Below the pieces are notes generated by a model. The model ran no database searches. It was not told the origin of the DNA and worked only from the letters and a program-made list of their open reading frames with translations. This document shows, piece by piece, positions 19,165-27,594 of a stretch of 64,000 nt of DNA. Location: the NCBI RefSeq assembly GCF_024055605.1, contig NZ_JAMXLX010000007.1, forward strand, positions 124,001-188,000. Reading direction: 5' to 3'. Within the stretch, counting starts at the first letter, position 1; every line of letters begins with the position of its first letter. Source of the DNA: Ciceribacter sichuanensis (GTDB lineage Bacteria; Pseudomonadota; Alphaproteobacteria; Rhizobiales; Rhizobiaceae). Made by a program: the position numbers and the translations under genes.

Positions 19165-19944
19165 TTACTGCTCTTTCGACCGCAGCCGGGCGAATTCGCC
19201 AATGGCGATCAGCACGAGATTGGCAACCACGATCATCAGCGCCAGCGCGTTCAATGCCGGCGAAATGTTGAAACGGAAGTCCGAAGCGACAAGAATCGAA
19301 AGCGGCTGGCTGCGACCGCTGAGAAACGAGGTCAGCACATATTCGGAAGACGAGAGCACAAAGGCGATGAACCACGCCGCCAGAAGCCCATTCTTCATCA
19401 GCGGCAAGGTTACCCGGCGGAAGGCGCTCCAGGCGCTTGCGCCGAGATCGGCGGCCGCCTCTTCCAGCCGCCTGTCGATGCGCATCAGAACCGAGGCGAT
19501 GACCAGCGTCGTGAACGGCAGGATGATGATCGCCTGCCCCGCAATGATCGTCAGCAGGCTGCGCCCGATCCCGAGTTCCGACAACAGGATGAGCTGCGCC
19601 ACCGCAAGAATGACCTTCGGAATAAGGAAGGGCAGAAGAATGATGGCGAACAGCAATCCGCGATAGCGCAACCGGTAGCGCGTGAGCGCAAGAGCCGCCA
19701 TGCCGCCGAAAAGTGTCGCAAGGGCTGCAACCGGCACGGAGACGAGAAAGGAGAGACCGAGGCCGCCGGTCAGACGCTTGTCAGCCAGTACCTGACCGAA
19801 CCAGTGCAGGGTGAAGCCCTGAAGCGGAAAGGCGATGATCTCCGACGCATTGAAGGAGAAAAGCGCAATGACCGCGATCGGAAGGTACATGAAGCCATAG
19901 ACCAGCCAGACCCACAGCAGGGGAAGACTACGCCGCACCGTCAT
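19165..19944 (-). CDS. ABC transporter permease, PotC type
   Basis: This 259-residue inner-membrane protein has about six hydrophobic segments and the binding-protein-dependent permease motif EEAAADLGASAWSAFRRVTLP (EAA loop). It is the second permease of the operon, overlapping the first by four bases (ATGA) and ending 11 bases before the hydantoinase gene. With the PotA-, PotB- and PotD-like proteins it should form an importer; in this context the cargo may be a hydantoin or carbamoyl compound rather than a polyamine. Confidence 0.9.
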   Translation of the reverse strand: MTVRRSLPLLWVWLVYGFMYLPIAVIALFSFNASEIIAFPLQGFTLHWFGQVLADKRLTGGLGLSFLVSVPVAALATLFGGMAALALTRYRLRYRGLLFAIILLPFLIPKVILAVAQLILLSELGIGRSLLTIIAGQAIIILPFTTLVIASVLMRIDRRLEEAAADLGASAWSAFRRVTLPLMKNGLLAAWFIAFVLSSSEYVLTSFLSGRSQPLSILVASDFRFNISPALNALALMIVVANLVLIAIGEFARLRSKEQ

Positions 19945-20810
19945 GCCTCACCTCCCGTCAGTGCCTTGCCGAGCGTTGAGCGGCTGACGGTGATCGCAGC
20001 GGCTGCAAAGAGAAGCATCAGGATGGCCAGCATGGTCCAGGCAATGGCCGAGCCGAGCGGCCAGTCGAAGGCCGTGCCGAACAGGTCGTTAATGGCACTG
20101 ATGATGGTGACACCGGAGGCGCCGCCGACGAGTTGCGGTGTGAGATAGTCACCGGCCACCATCACAAAAACCATCACGCCGCCGGCAATGAGACCGGGCA
20201 CGGTGAGCGGAAGCGTCACCCGGCGGAAGGCTGAGAGCGTGCCGGCGCCAAGATCGGACGCCGCCTCCAGCAGCCGGTCGTCCAGCGCCTCGAAGGCGAG
20301 CCAAAGGCCGAGCACCATGAAAGGCAGGTAATTATAGGTGAGCACGATATGAGTGGCGAGCGACGAGAAGAGCAGCGCCCCGATCGGCTCCCGGATCACG
20401 CCAGTCCACATCAGGAAGGTATTGAGCACGCCTTCCGCGCCGAGCAGCATGCGCCATGCGAAGATCCGCACGAGGTCACCGGTGTAAAGCGGCACGAGCA
20501 GCAGCGTGAGCATGGCGGATTTCATCACCTTCACGCGCTTGGCGATGAACCATGCAACGGGATAGCCGATGACGGCAGTGATCGCCGCAATGCCAAGACC
20601 GGAACCGAACGCCTTCAGGATCAGCCAGCGATAGGTGTCGGAACCGGCGATACGGACATAATTCTTCAGCGTCGGCTCCTTGAGGATCGCGACGAAGCTC
20701 ACCTGAAAGAAGGAATAGACGAGCAGGATCAGCAGCGGCGCAATGCAAAGGGCGGCAACCGCGGCATAAACCGGAAACGAAAGCCAGAAACCGGTGCGGG
20801 AGGTTTCCAT
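19941..20810 (-). CDS. ABC transporter permease, PotB type
   Basis: The 289-residue protein starts at ATG 20810, four bases after the ATPase stop; the longer frame to 21245 overlaps the ATPase gene and is rejected. It has six predicted helices and the EAA loop (LLEAASDLGAGTLSAFRRVTLP). It pairs with the PotC-like permease that overlaps its end. The ribosome site is weak (GGGAATTGAGCCG), consistent with translational coupling. Confidence 0.9.
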   Translation of the reverse strand: METSRTGFWLSFPVYAAVAALCIAPLLILLVYSFFQVSFVAILKEPTLKNYVRIAGSDTYRWLILKAFGSGLGIAAITAVIGYPVAWFIAKRVKVMKSAMLTLLLVPLYTGDLVRIFAWRMLLGAEGVLNTFLMWTGVIREPIGALLFSSLATHIVLTYNYLPFMVLGLWLAFEALDDRLLEAASDLGAGTLSAFRRVTLPLTVPGLIAGGVMVFVMVAGDYLTPQLVGGASGVTIISAINDLFGTAFDWPLGSAIAWTMLAILMLLFAAAAITVSRSTLGKALTGGEA

Positions 20811-20814
20811 CGGC

Positions 20815-21918
20815 TCAATTCCCGCCGGCAGCGGCGATCCAGGCGCGCGCGGGATCGAAAGAGAGACTGACCGTGCTGCCGATCGCGGGCGGCTCCGCAT
20901 CATGGACGATGAGAGAAAGAGCGAGATTGCCAAGGGCGCGTGCTTCCACCAGCCATTCCGCTCCCTTGAAAACCGTGTGCGTGACGGTTGCCTCGAACCC
21001 CTCGTCCGTACCCAGCCGCAAAAGTTCCGGCCGCAGGCAGAGTACCGCCGGCGAGCCCATGCGCAGCCCTGAAACGCCGGGGCTTGCGAATATGCCAAGT
21101 GGCGTCTCGATCGCCGTCGCGGCATCGGAGACGCCGTGGATCTTGCCCGGCACGAGATTGGCACCGCCGATGAAATCCGCCACATAGGCGCTCGCCGGCC
21201 GTCGGTAGATCTCGGCCGGCGAGCTCTGCTGTTCGATCCGGCCATTGTTCATGACGATGATCTCGTCAGACAGGGCGAAGGCTTCTTCCTGATCATGGGT
21301 GACATGGAGGAAGGTCATGCCGAGCCGCCGCTGAAGATCTTTCAGCTCGATCTGCATGTCCTTGCGCATCCGCCGGTCAAGCGCCGAAAGCGGCTCGTCG
21401 AGCAGCAGAAGCCGCGGCTCGTTGATGATGGCGCGGGCGAGTGCCACGCGCTGCTGCTGGCCACCGGAAAGCTGGCGCGGCCGTCGTTTCGCCATCGGTG
21501 TCATCTGCACCATGGCGAGCGCCGCCTCCACCTTGGACGCGATCTCCGGTTTCGAAAGCCCGCGATAGGCAAGACCAAAGCCGACATTTTCCTCGACAGA
21601 AAGATGCGGGAAGAGCGCGTAGTTCTGGAACACGGTGTTGACGGGCCGGCGACTGGCCGAAATGCCCGCTAGCGACCGTCCGTCCAGTTCGATGATCCCC
21701 GAGGAAATCTCCTCGAAACCACCGATCATCCTCAGCAGGGAGGTCTTGCCGCAGCCGGACGGGCCGAGAAGGGTCACATAGCTGTTGGGGGCGATGCGGA
21801 AATCCACTCCACGGACGGCGTGAACACCGCCATATTCCTTGTGCACGGCGATGCCGCGCAGAAGAGAACGGCCCTGTCGCTCTTCCGTCTCGTCCACGAC
21901 CCGGTCTGCGGCGTTCAT
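20815..21918 (-). CDS. ABC transporter ATP-binding protein, PotA type
   Basis: The 367-residue ATPase has Walker [10 protein letters not shown], the [15 protein letters not shown] signature, Walker [13 protein letters not shown] and the switch histidine in HVTHDQEEA. The C-terminal 120 residues form a TOBE regulatory domain. It begins two bases after the binding-protein stop. It supplies energy for the two permeases encoded downstream. Confidence 0.92.
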   Translation of the reverse strand: MNAADRVVDETEERQGRSLLRGIAVHKEYGGVHAVRGVDFRIAPNSYVTLLGPSGCGKTSLLRMIGGFEEISSGIIELDGRSLAGISASRRPVNTVFQNYALFPHLSVEENVGFGLAYRGLSKPEIASKVEAALAMVQMTPMAKRRPRQLSGGQQQRVALARAIINEPRLLLLDEPLSALDRRMRKDMQIELKDLQRRLGMTFLHVTHDQEEAFALSDEIIVMNNGRIEQQSSPAEIYRRPASAYVADFIGGANLVPGKIHGVSDAATAIETPLGIFASPGVSGLRMGSPAVLCLRPELLRLGTDEGFEATVTHTVFKGAEWLVEARALGNLALSLIVHDAEPPAIGSTVSLSFDPARAWIAAAGGN

Positions 21919-21920
21919 GA

Positions 21921-23000
21921 TCAGCTGGCCTTCACTTCGTTCCAGAGGGCAACCCAGTCATTATAACGGGCCGGGTTCTTCTTCCACACGAAGCTGTCCA
22001 TGATGGAGAGATCCTTGACGAAGATCTTGTCCTTCTGGTCGTCCGGCAGCTTGTCGAGGGCCGCGGAGGTGCCCTGTGCGTAGGGGCCGCCGAAGGCGAG
22101 CTTTTCGCCGTATTCCGGGCCGAGCAGATAGTTGACGAAGCTGAATACCTTGTCGAGCTTCTCGCCCTCGACGGCAGCCGGCACTGCAATGGTATCGCAC
22201 CAGCCGATAACGCCGGCCTTCGGCTTCGCCATGCCCATCTTCAGGCCGCGGGCGGACAGATCGTAATAGGGCGGGACCCAGGAGAAGGCGCAGACGACTT
22301 CGCCGGATGCGAAGAGGTTGGTCAGGTCGCCGATGGAGTTCCAGTAGGTGCGCAGCAGCTTCTTCTGCGCCATCAATGCCTTCTTGACCTCGGCCAGTTC
22401 CTTGTCGTCAAGATCGAACATCTTGTCCTTGGGGATGCCGAGGTAGAGAGCCGCGATCATGATGCCTTCCAGCGCGTAGTCGCGCATGGCGAGCTTGCCG
22501 GCATACTTGTCGCCCTCGAAGAAGACGGACCAATCCGGCTCGGCATCCATCAGGTCGGCGCGATAGACGATCGGGTTGATGCCCCAATAGAACGGAATGC
22601 CGTAGGTCTTGCCATCCTTCTTGCCGAGATCTGTCTTCTTGAAGGTGTCGTACAGCAGGGAGGCGTTCGGAACCTTGGCGAAATCGATCGGCTGCAGCAG
22701 ATCGGAAGCGACATAGTATTCCACCTTGTCGAGACCGGGCGTGATCAGATCGACCGAGGAAGCGCCGCCAGCGCGCAGCTTGGCGAACTGCTCGTCATCG
22801 GTACCGATGAAGTTCTTGGTGATGGAAACGTCGCCATCCTTCAGGAAAGCGGCGAGGTAATCGTCCTTCGCAAGGTTTTCCCAGGTCATCCAGACGATAT
22901 CGGTGGCTGCGAACGCCCGGTTGAAGGGCTGCAGCGCGCCAAGCGCTGCAGCGCCGGCTGCGGTTTTCAGAAGTCCACGACGGTTGATGCGAAATTCCAT
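21921..23000 (-). CDS. Periplasmic solute-binding protein, PotD-like, Tat-exported
   Basis: The 359-residue precursor begins with a twin-arginine signal peptide (INRRGLLKTAAGAAALGAL, cleavage near AFA at about residue 31), so it is probably exported folded. The rest has the PotD-type extracellular solute-binding fold (IVWMTWENL at the mature start, PFYWGINPIVY in the middle). ATG 23000 is preceded by AAGGACCGAGCCC. It is the first gene of a five-gene operon ending in hydantoinase. The ligand is unknown; the operon partner suggests a ring ureide. Confidence 0.9.
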   Translation of the reverse strand: MEFRINRRGLLKTAAGAAALGALQPFNRAFAATDIVWMTWENLAKDDYLAAFLKDGDVSITKNFIGTDDEQFAKLRAGGASSVDLITPGLDKVEYYVASDLLQPIDFAKVPNASLLYDTFKKTDLGKKDGKTYGIPFYWGINPIVYRADLMDAEPDWSVFFEGDKYAGKLAMRDYALEGIMIAALYLGIPKDKMFDLDDKELAEVKKALMAQKKLLRTYWNSIGDLTNLFASGEVVCAFSWVPPYYDLSARGLKMGMAKPKAGVIGWCDTIAVPAAVEGEKLDKVFSFVNYLLGPEYGEKLAFGGPYAQGTSAALDKLPDDQKDKIFVKDLSIMDSFVWKKNPARYNDWVALWNEVKAS

Positions 23001-23084
23001 GGGCTCGGTCCTTATGGGGTCCCCTCTGAGAGACCGTTAAACAGGCGGCCGGTCTTTTCTCCGGTCCGAGCAAAATAAAAAAAC

Positions 23085-23121
23085 ATTTTCAGAATTTATG
23101 CAATATGAAAATCACGTTTCA
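23085..23121. promoter_or_regulatory. Putative RpiR-family operator upstream of the PotD-like gene
   Basis: The stretch contains ATTTTCA (23085-23091), its complement TGAAAAT (23106-23112), and TGAAA-N6-TTTCA (23106-23121). A closely similar element, CGAAA-N6-TTTCA, lies at 24062-24077 before the divergent operon, on the other side of the RpiR regulator gene. Assignment to that regulator is inferred from this arrangement. Confidence 0.5.
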
Positions 23122-23136
23122 TTTTTCGGCAAATGA

Positions 23137-24030
23137 CTAATCCTTGAGCATTTTTCTGCCCTGCACTGGACCAGCCAGCTGATCCAGCCGCTCATGAAGG
23201 CGCTCGATCTCGGCCAGACGCTCGACCGCCGAGTCGCCGAGCTGCTGGCTGACCGAGGAGCAGACATAGTTGATAACGCTCATGGGCGCAGCATAGCTGT
23301 CGAACATGGAGTGTCCCCGGTTGTGGCAGCGCAGTGTTACCGACGCAAGCTGCGCGGTCCGCGCCGCCGTCATGTCGGCAATCAACACCGAGGGAGCACC
23401 GGATTCCTTTACCACCGCCATGATTTCCCGCAAAAGCGCGGGGCGGCGGCGAAAACCAAGCACCAGGAAGACATCGCGCTCGCCAATGCCGGCCAGTTCT
23501 TCGCCCATAGAAACGCCTGCAAGCGGCAGAAGATGCACATCCGGCTTGATGTTGGTCAGCAGGCCGCGGGCATAATTCGCCAGGGCCATGGAGTTGCGAA
23601 AGCCTACCACGAAGACCCGCGACGCCTCGGCAATGATGCGGACCGCCTGATCGAGATCGGCCTCGCTCAGCATCTCGGCCGTGCGCGTAAGGTTCTGCAG
23701 GTCCTGCGCGATATGCAGCCCGAAATCGCCGGGAGCCAGGCGCTTTCGCCCCGTACCGGTCAGTTCGTAGAGCGGCGACCCCCAGTCCTCCGCCTGCCGG
23801 GCATGCATGCGGGCATCGTTATAGCTGGCATAGCCGAGACGCTTGAAAAAGCGGGCTGCAGTGGCGTTCGAAATATCCGCCTTCGCCGCCAGTTCGCCTG
23901 CCGTGAAGCTCGCGAGATTGGTTTGCGCTTCCATGACGACCGCCGCCAGACGCCTCTCGCTCGCCGTCAATTCGTCGTAGATTCCCATGATCCTGACGTC
24001 GATCGGACGACTGTCTTCGTGCTCGTTCAT
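23137..24030 (-). CDS. RpiR/MurR-family transcriptional regulator
   Basis: The 297-residue protein starts at ATG 24030 with GGAG six bases upstream; TTG 24048 and ATG 24042 are less likely starts. The N-terminal helix-turn-helix domain includes FTAGELAAKADISNATAARF (about residues 40-60), and the C-terminal SIS domain (VFVVGFRNSMALANY onward) should bind a phosphorylated or amino-sugar-like effector. It lies between the transporter-hydantoinase operon and the divergent ammonia-lyase operon and probably controls both, because similar dyads flank it on both sides. Confidence 0.88.
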   Translation of the reverse strand: MNEHEDSRPIDVRIMGIYDELTASERRLAAVVMEAQTNLASFTAGELAAKADISNATAARFFKRLGYASYNDARMHARQAEDWGSPLYELTGTGRKRLAPGDFGLHIAQDLQNLTRTAEMLSEADLDQAVRIIAEASRVFVVGFRNSMALANYARGLLTNIKPDVHLLPLAGVSMGEELAGIGERDVFLVLGFRRRPALLREIMAVVKESGAPSVLIADMTAARTAQLASVTLRCHNRGHSMFDSYAAPMSVINYVCSSVSQQLGDSAVERLAEIERLHERLDQLAGPVQGRKMLKD

Positions 24031-24061
24031 TCCCGGCTCCATTTTCAAAAATCAACAATAA

Positions 24062-24077
24062 CGAAAAATCTTTTTCA
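24062..24077. promoter_or_regulatory. Putative RpiR-family operator in the divergent promoter of dpaL
   Basis: GAAAAA-TC-TTTTTC (24063-24076) is a perfect dyad around two central bases; with its neighbours it reads CGAAA-N6-TTTCA, matching nine of ten half-site positions of the element at 23106-23121. It lies about 70 bases before dpaL and 32 before the regulator start, so it could mediate autoregulation and control of the catabolic genes. Confidence 0.5.
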
Positions 24078-24148
24078 TTTTGTGTTGACTGACTGCAATC
24101 CCCGGCTATCCTTTCGCATAGTTTTCCCGGTTTTGGAATCTCCCAACG

Positions 24149-25369
24149 ATGGTCTCCGATTTCGCTTCTGTCAAAGCCCGTTTCGAGGCAGGACATCCCG
24201 CGCCGAAAGGCCCCTATCCCGACACCTTCAAGCCGGTCCTGTCGCGCGACGCCGGGAAGGAGGCGCTGTCGACCATTTCCGCATGGCGCGGTTATGCCGA
24301 AACACCGCTCGTCAGCCTCGATGCGCTCGCGAAGGCAACCGGCGTTTCCCGCATCTTCTACAAGCAGGAGGCCGGCCGTTTCGGCCTTGGCTCCTTCAAG
24401 GCGCTCGGCGGCGCCTATGCCGTCTATCGGCTGCTGGCAGCATTTATCGAGAAAGAGACCGGCACGAAACCAGCGCCGCAGGACATTCTCGACGGTCGTT
24501 ACGCCGGCATCGTTTCCGACGTGACCGTTACTTGCGCGACGGATGGCAATCACGGACGCTCCGTCGCCTGGGGTGCCCGCATGTTCGGCTGCAAGGCTGT
24601 AATCTTCATTCACGCCACTGTTTCCCAAGCGCGGGAGCAGGCCATCGCCTCCTATGGAGCGAAGGTCATCCGCACCGCAGGAAACTACGACGACAGCGTG
24701 CGCGAGGCCGCCCGAATGGCGGCTGAAAACGGCTGGCACGTCGTCTCAGACACCTCCTATCCCGGCTATACCGACGTGCCGCGCAACGTCATGCAGGGCT
24801 ACAGCGTGATGGCAGACGAAGCCGAGCGACAGCTTGGCAACCTCCGCCCCACGCACATCTTCATACAGGGCGGCGTCGGCGGTCTTGCCGCGGCTGTCAC
24901 CGCCCATTTCTGGGAAGTGCTTGGGGTTGACGCACCTGTTGTCACCGTCGTCGAACCGGAAACGGCGGCATGCCTCCTCGAAAGCGCAGTGGCCGGCAAG
25001 CCGACAACTGTCGGCGGCGATCTCGAAACCATCATGGCCGGCCTTGCCTGCGGCGAACCCTCGATTATCGCCTGGCCGATCCTAGACGGTGGCGTCAGCG
25101 CTTTCATGGCAATCCCCGACGATGCGGTGGCGGACACAATGCGCCTGCTTGCCTCTGGTGAAGCCGGAGCGCGGCTCGTCGGCGGGGAAAGCGGCGTTGC
25201 AGGCCTTGCCGGCTATCTCGTTGCGTCCGCCAAGCCAGAATGGCGCAAGGAAGTGGGGCTCGATGAAAACTCGGTAGTGCTCTTCTTCGGCAGCGAGGGC
25301 GATACGGATCCCGAGCTTTACCAGTCCATCGTCGGCAAGAGCGGCAAGGACGTGGAGGCAGGCGAATGA
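24149..25369 (+). CDS. dpaL: Diaminopropionate ammonia-lyase
   Basis: This 406-residue fold-type II PLP enzyme converts 2,3-diaminopropionate to pyruvate and two ammonia. The PLP lysine is Lys84 in GSFKALGGAYA; the phosphate-binding glycine loop is QGGVGGLAAAV; DGNHGRSVAWGARMFG is the substrate-side loop of the family. The length is normal. Its stop overlaps the start of the next gene (ATGA). The presence of carbamoylases and a hydantoinase nearby suggests that diaminopropionate arises here from a carbamoylated or cyclic precursor. Confidence 0.9.
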   Translation: MVSDFASVKARFEAGHPAPKGPYPDTFKPVLSRDAGKEALSTISAWRGYAETPLVSLDALAKATGVSRIFYKQEAGRFGLGSFKALGGAYAVYRLLAAFIEKETGTKPAPQDILDGRYAGIVSDVTVTCATDGNHGRSVAWGARMFGCKAVIFIHATVSQAREQAIASYGAKVIRTAGNYDDSVREAARMAAENGWHVVSDTSYPGYTDVPRNVMQGYSVMADEAERQLGNLRPTHIFIQGGVGGLAAAVTAHFWEVLGVDAPVVTVVEPETAACLLESAVAGKPTTVGGDLETIMAGLACGEPSIIAWPILDGGVSAFMAIPDDAVADTMRLLASGEAGARLVGGESGVAGLAGYLVASAKPEWRKEVGLDENSVVLFFGSEGDTDPELYQSIVGKSGKDVEAGE

Positions 25370-26616
25370 TACTCCAGGAACTTCGCATCGATCCGGCGCG
25401 GCTGGTTTCCGGTGTCGAACGGCTCGGAAAGATCGGCGCACTGGAAGGCGGCGGCGTCTGCCGCCTTGCCCTGACCCCTTCGGAGAAGCTTGGACGCGAT
25501 CATCTGGTCGCCGAAATGAAGGCGCTCGGGCTCAAGGTCGCGATCGATCCGATCGGCAATATCTTCGGCACCCGCAAGGGCCGCCGCGAGGGTCCCGCCG
25601 TCATGCTCGGCTCACACATCGACACCGTCGCAACCGGCGGCCTTTATGACGGGGCACTCGGCGTTCTGGCGGGACTGGAAGTCATCGCCACATTGAACGA
25701 CGGAAACATCGAGACCGATCTGCCGGTCGTTGTTGCAGCCTTTACCAATGAGGAAGGCGCACGCTTTGCTCCCGACATGCTGGGCAGCCTCGTCTTCGTC
25801 GGCGGGCTGCCGCTTGCGGACGCTCTCGACATCGTCTCCATCGATGGCAAAAGGCTGGGCGACGAACTCGAGGCCATCGGCTATGCCGGCACCGATCAGG
25901 GCCCGGAGGAAGTCGCGGCCTATTTCGAGTTGCATATCGAACAGGGTCCGGTCCTTGAGGATGAGAAGATCGAGATCGGCGTGGTGCTCGGCGTTCAGGG
26001 CATCTCCTGGACCGAACTGACGATCCGCGGGCGTTCCGCCCATGCGGGCACGACACCGATCCGCCTGCGTCGCGATGCCGGTCTCGCGGCCGCGCGGATT
26101 GCAGCGGGCGTTGGAGCCTTTGTTCGCGCCCTGGGCGGCGATCAGGTCGGCACTGTCGGCGCGATCACGCTGACACCCAACCTCGTCAATGTCGTCGCCG
26201 AAAAGGCCGTGATGACGGTTGACCTGCGCAATCCCGACGAAGCCTTGCTACAGGCAGCGGAAGCAAAGCTTGCCGCGCTGATCGAACAGATCGCCGGTGA
26301 GGAAGACGTGACAATCGAGCGGCGCGGCCTCGCCCGTTTCGAGCCGGTCGACTTCACCCCTGCGCTGATCGAGAACATCGACGGCACCGCAAAGGCACTT
26401 GGCCTTTCCACCCGCCGACTCTTTTCGGGCGCCGGCCATGACGCGCAGATGCTCGCCCGCATCGCGCCGGCCGCGATGATCTTCGTGCCGAGCGTCAACG
26501 GCATCAGCCACAACATCACCGAATACACAGAACCGGCAGACCTCGCCAACGGCGCGAACGTGCTGCTTCAGGTCACGCTGAAGCAAGCCCTGCCCACGAA
26601 TGGAGAAGAAGCCTGA
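25366..26616 (+). CDS. M20-family Zn hydrolase (N-carbamoyl-L-amino acid hydrolase / allantoate amidohydrolase type)
   Basis: The 416-residue metallopeptidase-fold enzyme shows the zinc motifs of the hydantoinase/carbamoylase branch: GSHIDTVATGGLYDGALG (His and Asp ligands), NEEGARF, and the late GAGHDAQ and SHNITEYT segments. FELHIEQGPVLE is diagnostic for carbamoylase/allantoate amidohydrolase proteins. It removes a carbamoyl group (as CO2 plus ammonia) from L-amino acid derivatives or ureidoglycolate-like compounds. It overlaps dpaL by four bases and the next gene by one, so the three are translationally coupled. Confidence 0.88.
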   Translation: MILQELRIDPARLVSGVERLGKIGALEGGGVCRLALTPSEKLGRDHLVAEMKALGLKVAIDPIGNIFGTRKGRREGPAVMLGSHIDTVATGGLYDGALGVLAGLEVIATLNDGNIETDLPVVVAAFTNEEGARFAPDMLGSLVFVGGLPLADALDIVSIDGKRLGDELEAIGYAGTDQGPEEVAAYFELHIEQGPVLEDEKIEIGVVLGVQGISWTELTIRGRSAHAGTTPIRLRRDAGLAAARIAAGVGAFVRALGGDQVGTVGAITLTPNLVNVVAEKAVMTVDLRNPDEALLQAAEAKLAALIEQIAGEEDVTIERRGLARFEPVDFTPALIENIDGTAKALGLSTRRLFSGAGHDAQMLARIAPAAMIFVPSVNGISHNITEYTEPADLANGANVLLQVTLKQALPTNGEEA

Positions 26617-27533
26617 TGGCTAGAATAGTTGTCACCGGCGCGGCCCAGCTCGGACCGATTGCCCGTTCGGAAAGCCGCGACAGCGTGGTCGCCCGCATGA
26701 TCGCGCTGATGGAGAAGGCAGCCGCACGCGGATGCGATCTGGTCGTCTATCCGGAACTGGCGCTGACCACCTTCTTCCCGCGCTGGTTCTTGGAAGATCA
26801 AACTGACATCGATTTCTTCTTCGAGCGCTCCATGCCGAACGAGGCGGTTGCACCCCTCTTCGCCAAGGCAAAGGCGCTCGGCATCGGCTTTTCCTTCGGT
26901 TATGCAGAGCTGACGGAAGAAGACGGCCGCACGCGACACTACAATACGTCTGTTATCGTCGACAAAACCGGCGAGATCGTGCACCGCTACCGCAAGATCC
27001 ACCTGCCGGGCCACAAGGAAAACGAACCATGGCGCGCTTTCCAGCATCTGGAAAAGCGCTACTTCGAGCCGGGCATGGAGCCCTTCTCGGCGGCTGATGT
27101 CTTCGATGGCAAGATCGGTCAGGCGATCTGCAACGACCGGCGCTGGCCGGAGACCTATCGCGAACTGGCACTGCGCGGCGCCGAGATGGCCTTGATCGGC
27201 TACAACACCCCGGTTCATTACCCGCTTGCGCCGGAGCACGACCATCTCCAGTGCTTCCACAACCATCTCTGCATGCAGGCAGGAGCCTATCAGAATGGCA
27301 TGTGGGTGGTCGGCGTCGCCAAGGCGGGCAAGGAGGAAGATTGCGACCTCATCGGCCAGAGCTGCATCATTGCCCCCACCGGCGAGATCGTCGCCATGGC
27401 AAGCACGCTCGGCGACGAACTGGTCGTGCATGATTGCGATCTCGACCGCTGCACCGAAATCCGCGCCAACATCTTCAATTTCAGGCTTCATCGCCGCCCG
27501 GAAATCTACACCGCACTGACTGCGCAGGACTGA
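26616..27533 (+). CDS. N-carbamoyl-D-amino acid hydrolase (nitrilase superfamily)
   Basis: The 305-residue protein is visibly close to the Agrobacterium D-carbamoylase: ELALTTFFPRW, RYRKIHLPGHKE, LEKRYFEPG and ICNDRRWPET are all present. The catalytic triad is Glu47, Lys127 and Cys172. The enzyme hydrolyses N-carbamoyl-D-amino acids, the products of D-hydantoinase, to free D-amino acids. It is the third gene of the dpaL operon. Having both an L-type (M20) and a D-type carbamoylase next to a hydantoinase suggests that both enantiomers can be processed. Confidence 0.92.
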   Translation: MARIVVTGAAQLGPIARSESRDSVVARMIALMEKAAARGCDLVVYPELALTTFFPRWFLEDQTDIDFFFERSMPNEAVAPLFAKAKALGIGFSFGYAELTEEDGRTRHYNTSVIVDKTGEIVHRYRKIHLPGHKENEPWRAFQHLEKRYFEPGMEPFSAADVFDGKIGQAICNDRRWPETYRELALRGAEMALIGYNTPVHYPLAPEHDHLQCFHNHLCMQAGAYQNGMWVVGVAKAGKEEDCDLIGQSCIIAPTGEIVAMASTLGDELVVHDCDLDRCTEIRANIFNFRLHRRPEIYTALTAQD

Positions 27534-27558
27534 AACCGGGAACAGCCGACAGGATCAG

Positions 27559-27589
27559 GACGCCGCCGGACCAGAAATCCGGCGGCGTC
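27559..27589. terminator. Strong hairpin between convergent operons
   Basis: Twelve-base GC-rich arms GACGCCGCCGGA (27559-27570) and TCCGGCGGCGTC (27578-27589) enclose a seven-base loop, 26 bases after the D-carbamoylase stop and 6 before the end of the opposing iorB-like gene. The following TTGCATT is a poor T-tract. It could act in both directions. Confidence 0.6.
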
Positions 27590-27594
27590 TTGCA

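Noticed and set aside
17894..19666. 590-residue plus-strand frame opposite the hydantoinase gene
   Set aside because: All zinc ligands of a real hydantoinase are on the minus strand; the plus frame is a composition artefact.
19941..21245. 434-residue version of the PotB-like permease
   Set aside because: The N-terminal 145 residues would overlap the PotA-like gene in another frame and are low complexity; the family start is ATG 20810.
19165..23000. Polyamine (spermidine/putrescine) transporter named potABCD
   Set aside because: The components are PotABCD-like in fold, but the operon ends in a hydantoinase and is flanked by carbamoylases, so polyamine specificity is not supported.
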